A DNA stretch of 64,000 nucleotides from Cladopsammia gracilis (taxonomy: Eukaryota > Cnidaria > Anthozoa > Scleractinia > Dendrophylliidae), in NCBI GenBank assembly GCA_022457155.1, contig JAJGOT010000034.1, positions 372,001-436,000 of the forward strand. Reading direction: 5' to 3'. The translations under genes were made by a program, and so were the position numbers. Positions 22,203-35,112 of this stretch are shown here, piece by piece. Positions within the stretch are counted from its first letter, which is position 1; every line of letters begins with the position of its first letter. The notes below the pieces were generated by a model. The model had not been told where the DNA came from. It did not search any database and saw nothing but the letters and a program-made list of their open reading frames with translations.

Positions 22203-23627
22203 GCATCATGGGATGAATTTTCGTTTTCAGCAACACTCGTTCAGTTTCAAACGAACCTTCGAGCTGTGAGGACCTCGAGGAACTACAAATTTTCAGACTT
22301 TTAGCCGCCATGGAAGTACAAATCGGCCTAAATTGAAGGTTATGCGATTACTGTTGTATAGATACCATTTATTTTTACAACTGAATAACTTGAGGTATCA
22401 TTCTACACCGATCGAAAGACTTAATCGTGCACGGACTACAAATTTTAGCCACAACAAGCACAAATCGGGCCTACATTGAAGTTGATAAGATTCCTCTTGT
22501 TACTTAGCAGGGTTTTAAGCCGGTTGATCGATCTAAAGACTTATTAAAGCAAGGCTGCACGAGGAATTCGAACCGAGGGATATTTTGTAACGAAAGCTAT
22601 AAGCTTAAATCACGGAATTACCAAGGTTGGTAACCACAACAATCGATCGTTGCATTTTATCGTCCTCTTGTCCGCTCTTAAGTTTCAATGCTATAATTTT
22701 GAAATACACGAAGACAATTTTGTTGTACGGAATGCTGGATTTGTGTTGTTACGAAGTAAGTACATAAATAAATAATAAAACTGTAAAATCGTGTGAAACA
22801 ACAAATATAATCAATGAAATCATAATAAGGTTACACAGATTATTCCTTGTTAAAAATTTCAGGAGGAAAACATGACTTAAAAACCTAATGGAAATAAAGC
22901 AGTGACTAACATACATTTTTGCATCTGAATTCAAGAAAGAAATCCAATTCTGGCCATAAAGACCTGGTAGAAAATTGTGACTAGGAGGACCTAAGGCAAA
23001 AAGGAATTCAAACTTCTAGGCTTGAAAATGAAAATGCAGAGTGTTTTCAGGCACTCTACTCTAATTTGTGGTAAAACAATTCGAGGTACTAAAGGAACCA
23101 TTTGTTCTTTGGGCCCTCTTACTTGGAATGTAATAAGAGCACAACAATCAGGACTGTGCACATGAGAAAAACTATATGTTCTTTCACTTGAGCACAAGTC
23201 TTAGGTAATTTATAACAAATGTGCAATTGCCTATCTCATAAGCAACCAGAATTTGGAAAGGTGGTTGCTTAGGAAGGATGGTTGCTTATGAAAGTCAAAG
23301 TACAACAATAATGAATGTTTGCTGAATGGGAGCAAACTGTAGTTGTTTCAATAATTTAAACAACTTTCCTATCTGACAGATAATTCTTAATGAGGTATTT
23401 GTGTAAACCATTAAACAATTCCCCCAAAATTTAAATGCCAATTAGTGGTAGAGCAAGGAAAGAAGTGTTGAAATGTTTTTATTTTTAAGGAGAACTATTT
23501 TCACTACAAGCTCCCTCATCCTACTTCATGGTTTTATTGAGTAATTAAAAAAGTAAATGAAGCCTTTTGAGAAGTTGGTACAGAAAGGGGAAACAGAAAC
23601 AGAAATTTCACCTGCTGGCTTACAGCC

Positions 23628-23660
23628 ACCCCCCCCCCCCCCCCCCTCCCCCCCCCCCCT
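23628..23660. repeat. Poly-C tract
   Basis: About 30 C broken by isolated T. Similar long C/G runs occur at 26926-26942, 36284-36304, 48172-48190 and 56049-56070. Confidence 0.85.
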
Positions 23661-23699
23661 TCCACCCTTGCCATCCTTGATAATCATTCAAGGAATACC

Positions 23700-23858
23700 C
23701 AGGGGCATAGCTAGAGGGGTCCTGGGGTGCCCATGACCCCCCCTTTGTGAGATAATTTTAGTAAAACACAGCGTGGATGCCGACATGACAATCTGGTAAG
23801 TACCCTGGGAGTGACACAGTGTGACACCCCCTTTGATAAAATCCTAGCTACACCCCTG
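23700..23858. mobile_element. 159-bp MITE
   Basis: CAGGGGCATAGCTAG at the left, CTAGCTACACCCCTG at the right. Resembles the CAGGGCCGTAGCCAG and CAAGGGCGGATCTAGG elements at 42747 and 55682. No clear target duplication. Confidence 0.7.
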
Positions 23859-24126
23859 CACACCATAGTTAAATGGAGTTGATCAGGAGCCCATTGATAT
23901 TATAATAGAAAACAGTTAATAGTAATCAAAATAATTATAGCAATTCATAACTGATACAAAAGCTCCACCAAATATCCAGTGTGCCAAAATTTCCCCCAAC
24001 TATGAAGGTTATTTGAGATTTTCCTTGTGGGTGTGCCAGGATTTCTGAAGGCGGTCAGACCAAATTCAAAGACAACCCGATCTATTCGGAAGATGTTCCA
24101 AAGAATTCAGAAGTTTCCATGGACCT

Positions 24127-24590
24127 CAGTCCTCCACTTTATAATATCCAGCTTTAATAATATTACATGTATTATTGTAATGTTCAGAATGATAAAAACC
24201 TACAAAAAGTGCTAAATTTTCATTAACATAACTATATTTTTAATTGGATCATGTGATCAGTTAAGGCTGATAGCCTTAACTGATCAGTCCTCCACTTTAT
24301 AATATCCAGCTTTAATAATATTACATGTATTATTGTAATGTTCAGAATGATAAAAACCTACAAAAAGTGCTAAATTTTCATTAACATAACTATATTTTTA
24401 ATTGGATCATGTGATCAGTTAAGGCTGATAGCCTTAACTGATCAGTCCTCCACTTTATAATATCCAGCTTTAATAATATTACATGTATTATTGTAATGTT
24501 CAGAATGATAAAAACCTACAAAAAGTGCTAAATTTTCATTAACATAACTATATTTTTAATTGGATCATGTGATCAGTTAAGGCTGATAGC
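24127..24590. repeat. 158-bp tandem triplication
   Basis: Three head-to-tail copies start at 24127, 24285 and 24443 (CAGTCCTCCACTTTATAATA). I saw no base differences between copies 1 and 2. Copy 3 stops at GGCTGATAGC. Each junction contains a palindrome, GATCAGTTAAGGCT-GAT-AGCCTTAACTGATC. Confidence 0.92.
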
Positions 24591-24599
24591 TCAAATCTG

Positions 24600-25450
24600 T
24601 AAGTCAGGAGTGAGAAATTGCTCCAGAGGCATGAGTTGGTATGAGATTGGAGTTTTGGACTTGCAGGCATGAGACTTGGCAGGTATGTTCTATGCCACCA
24701 TGCAGAACTTAAGTATAATAAGTTTTTATTGTCAACTGAAGACAAACGTAAGCAGCCCGAGGCTGCTGTGCATTTCTAGCAGGCTACTGTTAGAGCACAA
24801 TCCATCAAAAATCGGTATAGAAAATTACTAATATTTATCTTAGGAATCAACAAAGAAATACATTTAACAGACTGATTAAATCATTGATGCATTTTGTCTA
24901 TTACAAGTTTAAAATTTTATTTATATAATAACACCTTATTATATAATATATAATAACACCTTATTATATATAATTATCTGCTAAAATATGAAACAACTGA
25001 CAATAATTCACAGTTCTCAACCCAATTGTGGATCTCAAGAGCCTTGGATTTTTGCTAGGAGCAGGGCTTATTACAAGACATGATAATGACAGACCAAAAC
25101 CCTCACTGCCATGCCTCAGCTCAAGCCCCAATATTTTGGGCCAAGCAATAAAAATGTAATTCTTGTTTGGCTGCTATTTTCAGGAAAAAGAGCAGACTGA
25201 ATGGCTCCACATTTTGCTGTTGAACCTAGAAAAAGAATAGACTTCATTAGGAAGCCACTCCAATAATTATAATATGAAAAGAAAACAATAACAAACATAT
25301 AAGCCTTAAGTTATTAAGGTTATAAAAGCTCATATATAAATTGTAATGTTCAACTCTATAGTTATGATTAGAGTGTAGATATGAATTAAATATCATGTTT
25401 TTCCTCAGAAGACAGAAACTTTGATCTCAAAAGGTCGAAGCAAACTTAGA
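24600..25450. other. Intergenic, nothing recognised
   Basis: AT-rich with a duplicated ATAACACCTTATTATATA word at about 24926 and 24951. No gene or element borders seen. Confidence 0.5.
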
Positions 25451-26954
25451 AGAGGGTGGCAAAGGGGTTTTACGTGACGCGTGATTGCCCCAAAATTAAC
25501 CGCGTGATGCGTGATTGTGCCCAATTTAACGGCGTGATGCGTGATCAGATAGCGCAGCGTGATGCGTGATTTGCTATTTTAGAAGCGCGTGACGCGTGAT
25601 TTACCTTTTATTTTTCCGTGATACGTGAATGTTTTCAACATTCTTTGAAAAACTAGAAAGCTTCTTGACCTTTGATCTTCGTGGTGGGTCCAGAGAATCC
25701 GTTCCTGGCACGGCGAGGACAGAATCGAGAAATCAGAAAACGCAATCAGAAAACTCGAAGCTCACAGGGTAGAAGAGACTTGTCCTAACACGTTACACTT
25801 CAACGCCAAAGCGCACATGAGACCCGACGAAGAATTCAAGAAGGAAATCGGAGCCATAAGAAAGCAGGCAACATGTCAGGCATGGCAGAACAGAAATTAC
25901 TAGGAGTGCTAATCAAATTCCACTATCGTAACATTGATTCAAAGCAAAGAAGAAGAGCGAGTAGGCTACTAAGCCAAACGATCAGCCTAAGAACAAGACA
26001 CTAAGCCACTCGTAAATGTACAAGAGAGAGTCCAGGTGGAAAACATGCCAGAACTTGAGAATGCCAATAATAAACATGTTGAATCCCATCCTCGTGTGCT
26101 CCCTGAATCTTGATAAACGGAAGGTCTCAGAAACACGAAAATATCTGAATAAGAAACACACTGACCGCAAAAGACAGGCAAAACGAAATAAAGCCGATAA
26201 TGCTAAGAAGAAATACACGCACTTTAAATCTTGTCACCCACCGGGAGTCAAGAAAGGTTTCTTCAAAGGAGAGGTCCTTAGACTCCTCAGAATTGAACGA
26301 ACTTTTCAAAGGAAACTTTCGAGGAAAACATCAATAAATTCAAATAAAAACTACGGCTAGGAGGCTACCCTAACAATAGCATTGAGAAGGTGCTCTCAGA
26401 AGTAATATTCTCTGACAGAAAGTCAGCTCTCAAAGACAAAACAAAAGCTCGCAAAGAAATATTACCCACGGCAGCCCATGTGTACCTAACGTAAAACAGA
26501 TCCTCATGGACAAATGGCATTTAATAGAATCGCAACCTTTACTAAGACAAATCTATTATTTCATACAAGAGGGGTAGATCTTTTATAAGATATGCTAGCC
26601 AGGGCTAAACTGTAAAAGTCAAACCAGCCAAAAAACTGAGTGAATAAAGAACAAAACAATCACACCACGCGCTAGTAGGATTTGTGCTATGCCCGTCAAC
26701 GCCCTTTATTTCATTTTAAGATTCATGAATTGACATGCAATCCTTCCAAAAAAAAAGAATACAATATCAATGCATTCAATAGGTAGGCCTACGCCGACTC
26801 TACGTTGTTTTGTTACCATTTTAATGCCGGATTACTCCTTATTTACATGACGCGTGATTGGTTAAAAATTTTCTCCGTGATGCGTGATATCACTCAAAAA
26901 TTCGGCGTGATGCGTGATCGGTACCCCCCCCCCCCCCCCCCTTTGCCACCCTCT
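25451..26954. mobile_element. 1.5-kb TIR element with GTGATGCGTGAT repeats
   Basis: Ends AGAGGGTGGCAAAGGGG and CCCTTTGCCACCCTCT, flanked by TAGA on both sides. Six units of (G)CGTGATGCGTGAT lie inside the left end (25472-25630) and three inside the right (26847-26920), all in the same direction. The interior holds a decayed retroelement fragment. Confidence 0.78.
25680..26600 (+). pseudogene. Penelope-like/RT retroelement remnant
   Basis: Broken plus-strand frames: RIEKSENAIRKLEAHRVEET and ..LHFNAKAHMRPDEEFKKEI (about 25712-25860), LIKFHYRNIDSKQRRR (about 25910), KSCHPPGVKKGFFKGEVLRL (about 26229-26287), and KQILMDKWHLIES (about 26498). CHPPGVKKGF.KGE.LRLLR is a motif I associate with cnidarian Penelope-type ORFs. 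Several stops and shifts. Catalytic YADD not found. Confidence 0.55.
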
Positions 26955-29815
26955 TAGAAATTACAGTACGCACACTTGTGATAACCTGCGAAAATGACTG
27001 AACTTTAATCGCAAATAACAGAAAATTGGTAAGAGGTACGATGTGGTACGACGTCCTAAATTAAAAGAATAACGTTTTCTACAAAAGATGGTGCGATTTT
27101 CGTGGCTAGAACCCAGACGATATAGCGTCAAGAAACGAACGCGTTGGTTGACTACACAACGTGGACGAAAGCTGCCATATTGGACCGGCTTGCGAGGAAG
27201 CCTAATAATAGCGAATTCTACTACAAAAGTTGTAATATAAACAAGTAAATACAAAAAGTAGCAACACACTTTTCATGAAAACTCCTTTACTGGACTTCAT
27301 ATTTGAAGAAAAACACACTAAAAAACCATGAAATGTTGCGTGGAGAAATTCTCGCAGAAAAGACTGTGAATGAATACGTTGATCTGATTGGTCGACTACT
27401 CCTACCAGGATACCTTTCGGCCCGTGTCCAACCTCCTCTGTACGGAACTGGTAAGAAATCGGTACGACCACATCTCGTGGCCACGACCAGTAGTCGCAAA
27501 AACGAGATGTTGGCACAGGAAGATTCCGCTTAGCCCGTTCCAGACGTTCAGATAGTGGGGAGAGCGAGAAGGAAACATTTTGCGAGTGCTGACGGAGGGG
27601 GCTAGGTGCGATCCCCGCTCGTTCACATGCGCTGAAAAAAAAAATTAGAAAAACGAAGAGGTAGTATCTACTGCTTGATACTGCTGCATGTAAGTCTTGT
27701 TAGTGTCGGAAAAATGAGAAAATAAATGACATTTCATGAGGAACTAAAAAAACTTTCCGCATAATAAAGTGTCATTGATAGAGCAAGCTTCGTTTGTTGA
27801 AGTTCCGACTATAATTTCTACGCGGGCACCATCACGCAAAATCCAAGAAATAACGGAAGTTTGCGTTGTCGTGGGATGGGGCGCGGTGGTTTAGAAAATG
27901 AAAACACCGATTCTAGGAAAAAGGTACCTTTTATCATGGAAATGAGAGTACTTTAGTAGCGAGAAATCGAAACTTAACCGATATTATGCTGTCCTGGTAT
28001 ACGTGCAAAGCAGTTGATGCAAGACAGTCTAGAAGTTACAAGGACAAGCATTTCCACGAATTAGCTCCAGTCTCAGGTAATTCTATTTTGTTACAACATC
28101 GGCTTAAGATATTTTAGAAATCAATTAATCAACCTTTTTGCATTTCTGTAAATAATCGAAGGTGCGGTGAAATAGTTCAAAGGTGCTACAGCATCAGTCA
28201 GTGGCTCGTGTGAGAAACGCATAGCTTTAGCTACGATCACCAAATTTCAAATTAACTGTATGACATTAAGTTTTTCCCACATCAGCCCCCTGCTATAGAA
28301 ACGTATGCGATCAGTTCCTCGCTGCTTCCTCTTGGTGTTTCGAAAGCGAATCTGGAAAACGCTTGGCCGGTGGGAACTTGATATTCGTTTTGTGTACGAA
28401 ATAAGGTCAGCCGGCTAGGATTTTTGGAAAGCTGATTAAAGCAGCTATATAGTAGTTTCAGGGGAAATGATTCCTTTCCCTACAATTTTCTATCGCTGAA
28501 ATATTCAGCTAAAAGAACTGAAGAGCTAAAACTATTTTAGCTTTCACATAGTTTCCTTTCAGTTCAAGGCACTAATATTAATTATAAAAACGATATGGAT
28601 AAAATACTTGTTGAGTGCCCCCAGTGTTCGCTGGGTTAAAAGGACTTCAAATGTAATGTTTTCAGAATGGCAACGATTTGCGAACTTTTCAGGTGATGAG
28701 AAAAAATGGGGAATCGTCAACTGCAGGATATTCACCGTAAACCAAGACATTTTTAGCACTAACATTTTGCCGTTGTAGAAAAAACTAATAAACAAAATTA
28801 AAAAGTTGTTTTTGGGAACAAGGATCGGAAACTCAACTCTAAAAAAATTAATGGAAGTCGTGCCGAAAGCCGCGTTCATGGAACCGTTTATCTCAGTTTC
28901 AGTCCTATAGATCGACTCTGTTTTCATTTTCTTGCTTGGAGAATCAGTGTTTCGAGCATGTAAAATCAGGTCACCCTCTTACACGAGAAAATCAAGAATC
29001 AGCAAACATCCATTTAGAGCTACAATTGTAGTTTCCAATTCTCCATAGCCAAGTTTCCTGGCAGACATCTTGCACATACATGGGTTTCAAGGAGCAAAAC
29101 GTATTTTTATTGTTTGTACAGTCACGAATTATAGATCATCTCTGATGCGGTAAACGTTCATTTAGTGTCTACCGTCTTACAACATCAACAAATAACGTAA
29201 TAACTTTTAGACAAATGCCGTCTTTGAAACTCCTATATTCACACTTATAAATTTTTGGGTACCTTTATATTAGCTTGCTACGCCAAGTGAATGAGGTTTT
29301 CTTTTCTCAAACAAGACAACAAGGGAGGCTTTTCATCCAAATTTACAGTATTTCTGCTTGAAAGTAGAACTTCCTGTCCGTATTGCAGTCGTCCGTATGA
29401 TAGAGGTGTAGAGTTGTAGTATTTAGTTTTGATATCTTCGGGGCCAAGCGGACTGCGTGTCCTTCGAATCGGTGTCCGTAAGGAGAGGTTGGACAGTCTG
29501 TGATCCGCCACGATAAGTTGTTCATATACAATACATGGAGACGTCTCCTATTCATAACTTTAGTCCAAAAAACGATGAAAGTATAAAGTTGTGGGAACAC
29601 TTGGCTTGGAAGTTTGGAGGAACGGAAAATGGTGTCGCAACACGAGTCGCCATTTCTACGGATGTTTGGAGATTTCTATGAAAGAGAGAAGTCCCCGGGG
29701 GGACTCTCATTTATAATTTTCATGAGTGATCGTCAGAAAATTAAAAGGAATCCCCCTCCTGAAAGATATCAGAAATCCGTTTTGTGGGTTTGACTCAAAT
29801 CCATTTTTATCCCTA
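26955..29815. other. Intergenic, no gene recognised
   Basis: Holds the inverted-repeat partner at 27415-27440 and several short open frames. A minus-strand frame at 28559-28927 (122 codons) and an overlapping pair at 29278-29600 show no domain. The segment about 29470-29496 (GGTGTCCGTAAGGAGAGGTT) matches the pogo-like end at 60664-60680, so that frame is probably element-derived. Confidence 0.45.
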
Positions 29816-29940
29816 AGGCCCAGTTCAAACGTCGAACTTCACATGTGCCGAACCTAATGCAAATGAGCAATAACGGGATAGATTTTGCGCATTTGCATTA
29901 GGTTCGGCACATGTGAAGTTCGACGTTTGAACTGGGCCTA
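29816..29940. mobile_element. Hairpin MITE 1 of a cluster
   Basis: About 50-bp arms: AAGGCCCAGTTCAAACGTCG at the left is mirrored by CGACGTTTGAACTGGGCC at the right, with a loop of about 25 bp. Confidence 0.88.
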
Positions 29941-29953
29941 AGAGGTACTAAAG

Positions 29954-30079
29954 CCTGGGGTCAATTCAATAAAAATTTTACAAGTGTAATTTACAAGTGT
30001 AGCTATTGGTTTCGATCTCTGAAACAATGGCTACGCTTGTAAATTAGAATTGTAAAAGTTTTATTGAATTGACCCCTGG
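29954..30079. mobile_element. Hairpin MITE 2 of a cluster
   Basis: CCTGGGGTCAATTCAATAAA mirrored by TTTATTGAATTGACCCCTGG, with near-palindromic interior containing TTTACAAGTGTA and GCTTGTAAATT. Confidence 0.88.
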
Positions 30080-30352
30080 TTTTCATATGTCGGGAAAATC
30101 CCAGACGATTGAGGATTTCGCTGTTTCCCGACCGTCCCAGATTTGGCCGACTTATGAAAACACTCAATCATAGTCATCCCCGATCATCTGGGATGTTCTG
30201 GGACAAATCGGGAGCGTTTCTATTTTCCCGACGCGTCCCACATTTCTGCGATGATCGGCGATTTTCCCGACTGGTAGTCGAGCCTAGTAGGGACGATCGC
30301 GAACAGCAAAATCCCTGATCGTCTGGGTTTTTTCCAACATATGAAAACCAGG
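30075..30352. mobile_element. Hairpin MITE 3 of a cluster
   Basis: CCTGGTTTTCATATG mirrored by CATATGAAAACCAGG. The interior is full of CCCGA and GATCATCTGGGA words. It shares the CCTGG at 30075-30079 with the preceding element. Confidence 0.85.
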
Positions 30353-30474
30353 CTTAATTCTTTCTGAAAAGTTCATTCCTGGCAGCATTTTTTTTTTAAC
30401 CCTAACCTCGGTAAATAAGCCCTCAACACACTTTCGCAAGTTTCCACGGTTGTTAATGTTTTAAGACAGTTTTA

Positions 30475-30686
30475 AGGTGATGTTACACGGAACGATTCGC
30501 AACGACGATTTTTAGCGCAACAAAATTAACGACAGGTATGTCACAAGAAACAACTTGATAAAGATTCGTGTTTTTGCATTGCAAGTTTTTGAATCTCGCA
30601 ACGCAAAAATTGGCGAAGAAAATCGTCCGCGCACCCAAGTTGCGCTAAAAATCGTCGTTGCGAATCGTCCCGCGTAACATCACCTT
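30475..30686. mobile_element. Hairpin MITE 4 of a cluster
   Basis: AAGGTGATGTTACACGGAAC and GATTCGCAACGACGATTTTT are mirrored at the right end (AAAAATCGTCGTTGCGAATC, ..GTAACATCACCTT). Confidence 0.9.
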
Positions 30687-30699
30687 GAAACCGATAAGG

Positions 30700-33600
30700 A
30701 ATCTCGCTTATTTCAAAACTACGCAGATTATTACAATGTAAAAGGAGCCGTGAAAATCATAAGTTGATTTTCTTATACCATTATACATATAATATCCTGC
30801 GGTGGAAAGATAGGCTCACCAAAACAGAATAATTCTTTCAAATTTATTTTATGCTCTCATCAAGACATTATGCTCTCCTGTACAAAACTGTTCCGCACCC
30901 CACGCATTAACTCATGGTAAATTATAGATTAACAATCCATTGCTTGTCAATATAAGTCATGCACAAAAATAACGATTATAAAATGCTTATTCAAGATTTT
31001 CCTTTTCACAAAAACGAGTGCGCTCGATTCGAAATCTTTTCTTTTCAATCACGGTGTTGCACCAACCGCAAGAAACGCTAGGACACTCACAACCGTGCGA
31101 TACGTAAACTTTTTGTCGTATCTTAGCCGACATCTGATGTCATTTTCTCCCTTCGCTCTCTCATTAAAATAGAGTACTGAAAAATCGCAGCCTTTCTAAT
31201 AGATTGCACATTATCTCTCCAATATGCTCAGGACTGCAAATAAACTTTTGCGTTTTATTTTCGGTATGTTAAGGGAATGCTTGCATGCGCGAAACCCATT
31301 GAAGGGTGCTTTTTCCACCTCTTTTATGAAAGTTGTGTGAGTGTGTGTAGAAAGGAATTCACCAACAACTGGCGACGTTTGTCCGCTTACGGATGAAGTG
31401 CTGCTTAAGAAAAATTCGGTATCTTCTGGCCTTTTCTTAAATGCTTTTCATTTACAAACTTGGTGGCTTTAAACAGTCAACTTCTCAGCCTGGCGGACTC
31501 CTCATTATCCGGAAAAAGACCACGAAAATTATTCCCAACGGACTCCCTCCATAACCGGAACCAAATCCTGGCAGCGGAACGGTCATGATTGAAATAGAGG
31601 CAAACAATAATACACATCAAAAATATCAATATATCGGACAGAAGCATTTAACAATTTTTAGCAGTGATTTAAACAAGGCCAAAAATAAACGCCAGCTCAG
31701 TCTCGTCTCAGCTTCGAAACACGTGAATAACCCGCATATTCACGTTGGGAAAACGATGAACTACCGGTGGACATCTACTTCCAGGTAGTTTCGAACCGGA
31801 AGTTAAACTGCAACGCGTCGTCTCGAGCGAAACTGCAGCCCGGCCCACGCATGCAGACGCGTCACGTGATCTCTTTCCTCATACCTCCGTAACAAAGCTG
31901 ATTTGATTGCGTTAAGATAAGCTCAAGAGAGCCTGGGAACCTGCGTGCATCGGTGTGAGTTGACGTCACATGACTTACCGTTTCAAAGTTGAGCGTCACT
32001 TTCTGTAAATCACAATTAAAGTGTTAAGCTGATAACAGCTGAAAAACAGTAATCTGATTTTGTTTCGTGCAATATTTCAGCTGGCCAAACCAGCCTTAGA
32101 AGAATTTCGCAATACAGAAAATTAAATAGTGGAAGATAATGACACTTTCTGTAGCATGCAAAATAATGGAAATATAGCTGACATTGTTAGCGCACTACTT
32201 ACTTCAAGGCATGTTTGCAGCGTTTTTGTGTTGTTTTTTTATATCAGATAATTAACTCCAAATTCTCTCTCTCTTCGCATCCAATTCGCTTCCTGTCTAT
32301 TGTGCCCAGTGGTTTAAACCAAATTACCAAAACAAATCCGTATACTAGATAAAACACACACACGAAGATGTTATGTAATCTATGTAACTACAATAGCTAA
32401 CTGTTGTCAGTCCATCATGATCATATTTCGTAAGCTAAATACAAAGATAGAGAGCCAATTTAGAAACGTTTATTCGTTAACTTTTTTATGAACTGAAATA
32501 TATTAAGGAAAACAGGAATTTGTGAGGAGGTGTGACAGAACACATCTCAGGATTTATAAAATCAGCCTTTTCAGATTCTTACTTGAAATTTCAAGTTTAT
32601 TTTAACGTACGCTTAGTGTAATCTTCTAATTTAGAAACTCGAGTTTCATTATCATATCGTAAATACAATTTATTGAGTCACCGACCATTAGACGATCATT
32701 CGGGATGACACATGTGAAATAATTCATTAGCAATTTTCAATCTTTTTAAAGTTTTCAGTGATTTTCTGAGAGGTAAGTACGTACCGTTTCTTTGATATCT
32801 AATCACGGCTCTATGTGTATGGCTTGATAATCACATACTTTGTACAAACTAAAACATCGCTCTTTGTTTCCTAGCGATAAACTTTTAAAATAGGCTCCTT
32901 TGGGGGAATTCAACCTTTCCGTTCTTTTGAAATTTTGAGGTCTACCCGTTGAAGGCAAACCTGTCATCTTGTCTGATCTTATTCGGCCAATTTTTCGTCA
33001 ATTTAACGTCTTAATACAACAAATATTTAAAGCTTCAAAGGTTTTAATGTTCGAAGTGTCGGCTTTTGCATAATTTAGTTTGCAGAAAGTGTGGAAAGGT
33101 CTTTGCGGGATTGCGGTCTCGTGCCATCAACCGACCTCAGACAAACACAATTATACTGTATTAGTTTTGTGGTAAAAACCTAGTTCCATTGTGTTATTGT
33201 TGTACCAGTGAACTTGTGTAGAACGGCGGTTTCTTTTCTATCCGGGGGTCGCGGAGCACCCTTTAAAGTGGGGGGCCGTTCAGAAATTCAAAGCATGTAA
33301 AAAATAAATAAACAGACTACCGACCTCATGAAAGCAATGGTAAAGCTTTGGGGACGGATTTGGACTAATTTTTGATTTTGGACTGAAATGAAGTAGACGA
33401 AGAGCAAAAAAGCAAACAATGTCAACAACAACTGTAAACAAACAATAGCCGACCTCGTTCCAACACACTCATCTATCTCGTGCTACCCTCCGTGTGTAAA
33501 AAGAGGTTTTATCGAAGCCGAAACTACGAGAACAGCACTTGAAGAGAATCTCTCTAATTGCACCTAAAAGCGCGTGTTTATCCACCAATAGTCAGTTATC

Positions 33601-34550
33601 GACATAACCTTATCGAGAAATAATTATCCTCACGTGAGAAGTCGGCACTTCACTTCAACAAAAGAAAAAAATCCTGCGATAAACACGTCACTCGCCAGGG
33701 CGTAGTTTTAAAAAAGCTTAAGTACTGATGGAAAACTGGAGACTAATACAAAATCAGCCATTGCTGAAAGCTATTTACAAGTAACCCACGATCTTAACAT
33801 ACAAGAGAGGTAAATATCTTAATTAAAGACACGCTCGTCAGAGCAAACACCTGAAGTTTACTGATGCGTCGCGACCACAAAAACCGGCCACAGCGAGGAG
33901 TCATCGTAGGCGTCAAAAAACCTTTTGTTTTAAGGAAATTATTTTACGTATAAAGTGGGGGGAGGGGTAGAATAAGAATATGGGGTGGAGGGAGCGTTAC
34001 AGGCAGTCATTTCCAATTCCCGTCTCCAGAGCTCCACAGTATTTTGCTTTCTTTTTTGTTCTTTTGTGTGACAAAACAAACGGGCGGTGTGGCAGAAACA
34101 TTTTAAAGTGGAGAAGGCCCCTGGGCCAGCCGGGAAAAATCAAAGGCTCCTGTGAGCCAACTCGTGAATATGAAACACTATAAACGGTCCCCCGACCTAT
34201 GCAGTGGTGCTCCCTTTAAGGTCATTTAATTAAAGAGGAACCAAAATATGCGCCTAAACCAGTCGATAATAAGTCTCAGTGAAGGTAATACAATAAACAA
34301 CTAAAACGAGACTAAATATTAAACTTAACGAAAAAAAATAGAAATTTAATTGGTTTGAAAAGAAGTTGATCCGGCGAGGCTAACCGTAGAATGACACAAA
34401 TCTATCAACGGACTCATTTCAAACTCGCGAAATATGAGCTCCTGCGCATTTCACTAGTACCCGGTTCTCTGTACCGTGCCGGCAAAATAGTAATTTATGC
34501 TAATCAAGATCATCACCGTTTGAGTAGCCAACACTACTCAGTACTGGTCT
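30700..34550. other. Intergenic, no gene recognised
   Basis: No exon with family resemblance. Around 31795-31870 there is a CpG-richer patch with ACCGGAAGT and GTCACGTGA words that could be a promoter. No transcript can be tied to it. Confidence 0.35.
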
Positions 34551-34556
34551 GGGTCC

Positions 34557-34691
34557 GGTTGTTCAAAAGGCGGATAGCGCTTTTCACCGGATAAATCACT
34601 ATCTAGTGGATAACACAAAGGATTTTGGTAATACTTATCAACTGGATAGTGATTTATCCGATGGATAGCGCTATCCACCTTTTGAACAACC
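34557..34691. mobile_element. 135-bp hairpin MITE
   Basis: GGTTGTTCAAAAGGCGGATA mirrored by TATCCACCTTTTGAACAACC. The interior carries GGATAAATCACTATC both ways. Confidence 0.9.
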
Positions 34692-34720
34692 TGTGCCTGG
34701 TATTTACGGTGATCAATTGA

Positions 34721-35112
34721 GGACGTCCCACCTACATTTTATTGTCGCAATTATCGTGGGTAAAATAAAACTTATTCGCGTGATTAATTGAAAATCATCG
34801 CGCGATACAACATTCCCGCTAGGAAGTGTGACATTCGTGTACTTCGTAGTTATGCGCTTTTAGGTTGTGGTTTTGCAAATGTTTTGTAAATGAAGGTCAA
34901 ACTGACTACTCAACAAGAAAGACTTCTATCACGGACCGCGGGGTTGCAATTGGTGTTCGAGTTTGTCACTTGCCGCTTCGTGTTTTTACTATATACCGCT
35001 TGCATAGTTTTCAATTTATCTCGCGATTATTTTTATTTTATCGCGCGATATTCTAATTTTCTCATTTATCGCCGGATAATTGCGACAATAAAATGTCAGA
35101 GGTGAAATGTCC
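34721..35112. mobile_element. ~390-bp MITE with inverted ends
   Basis: GGACGTCCCACCTACATTTT and ATTGTCGCAATTATCG at the left are mirrored by CGGATAATTGCGACAATAAA and ATGT..AGGTGAAATGTCC at the right. Confidence 0.75.

Larger units (their letters stand above)
21365..24125. other. Intergenic, mobile-element debris
   Basis: No gene recognised. Holds one arm of a distant inverted repeat (22176-22202, partner 27415-27440), a C-rich tract at 23628-23660 and a MITE at 23700-23858. Short open frames here have no coding signature. Confidence 0.5.

Noticed and set aside
24127..24590. CRISPR-like array
   Set aside because: Repeats are contiguous 158-bp copies without unique spacers, in a eukaryotic genome.
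28559..28927. 122-codon minus-strand frame
   Set aside because: Very AT-rich composition, no motif, no splice context.
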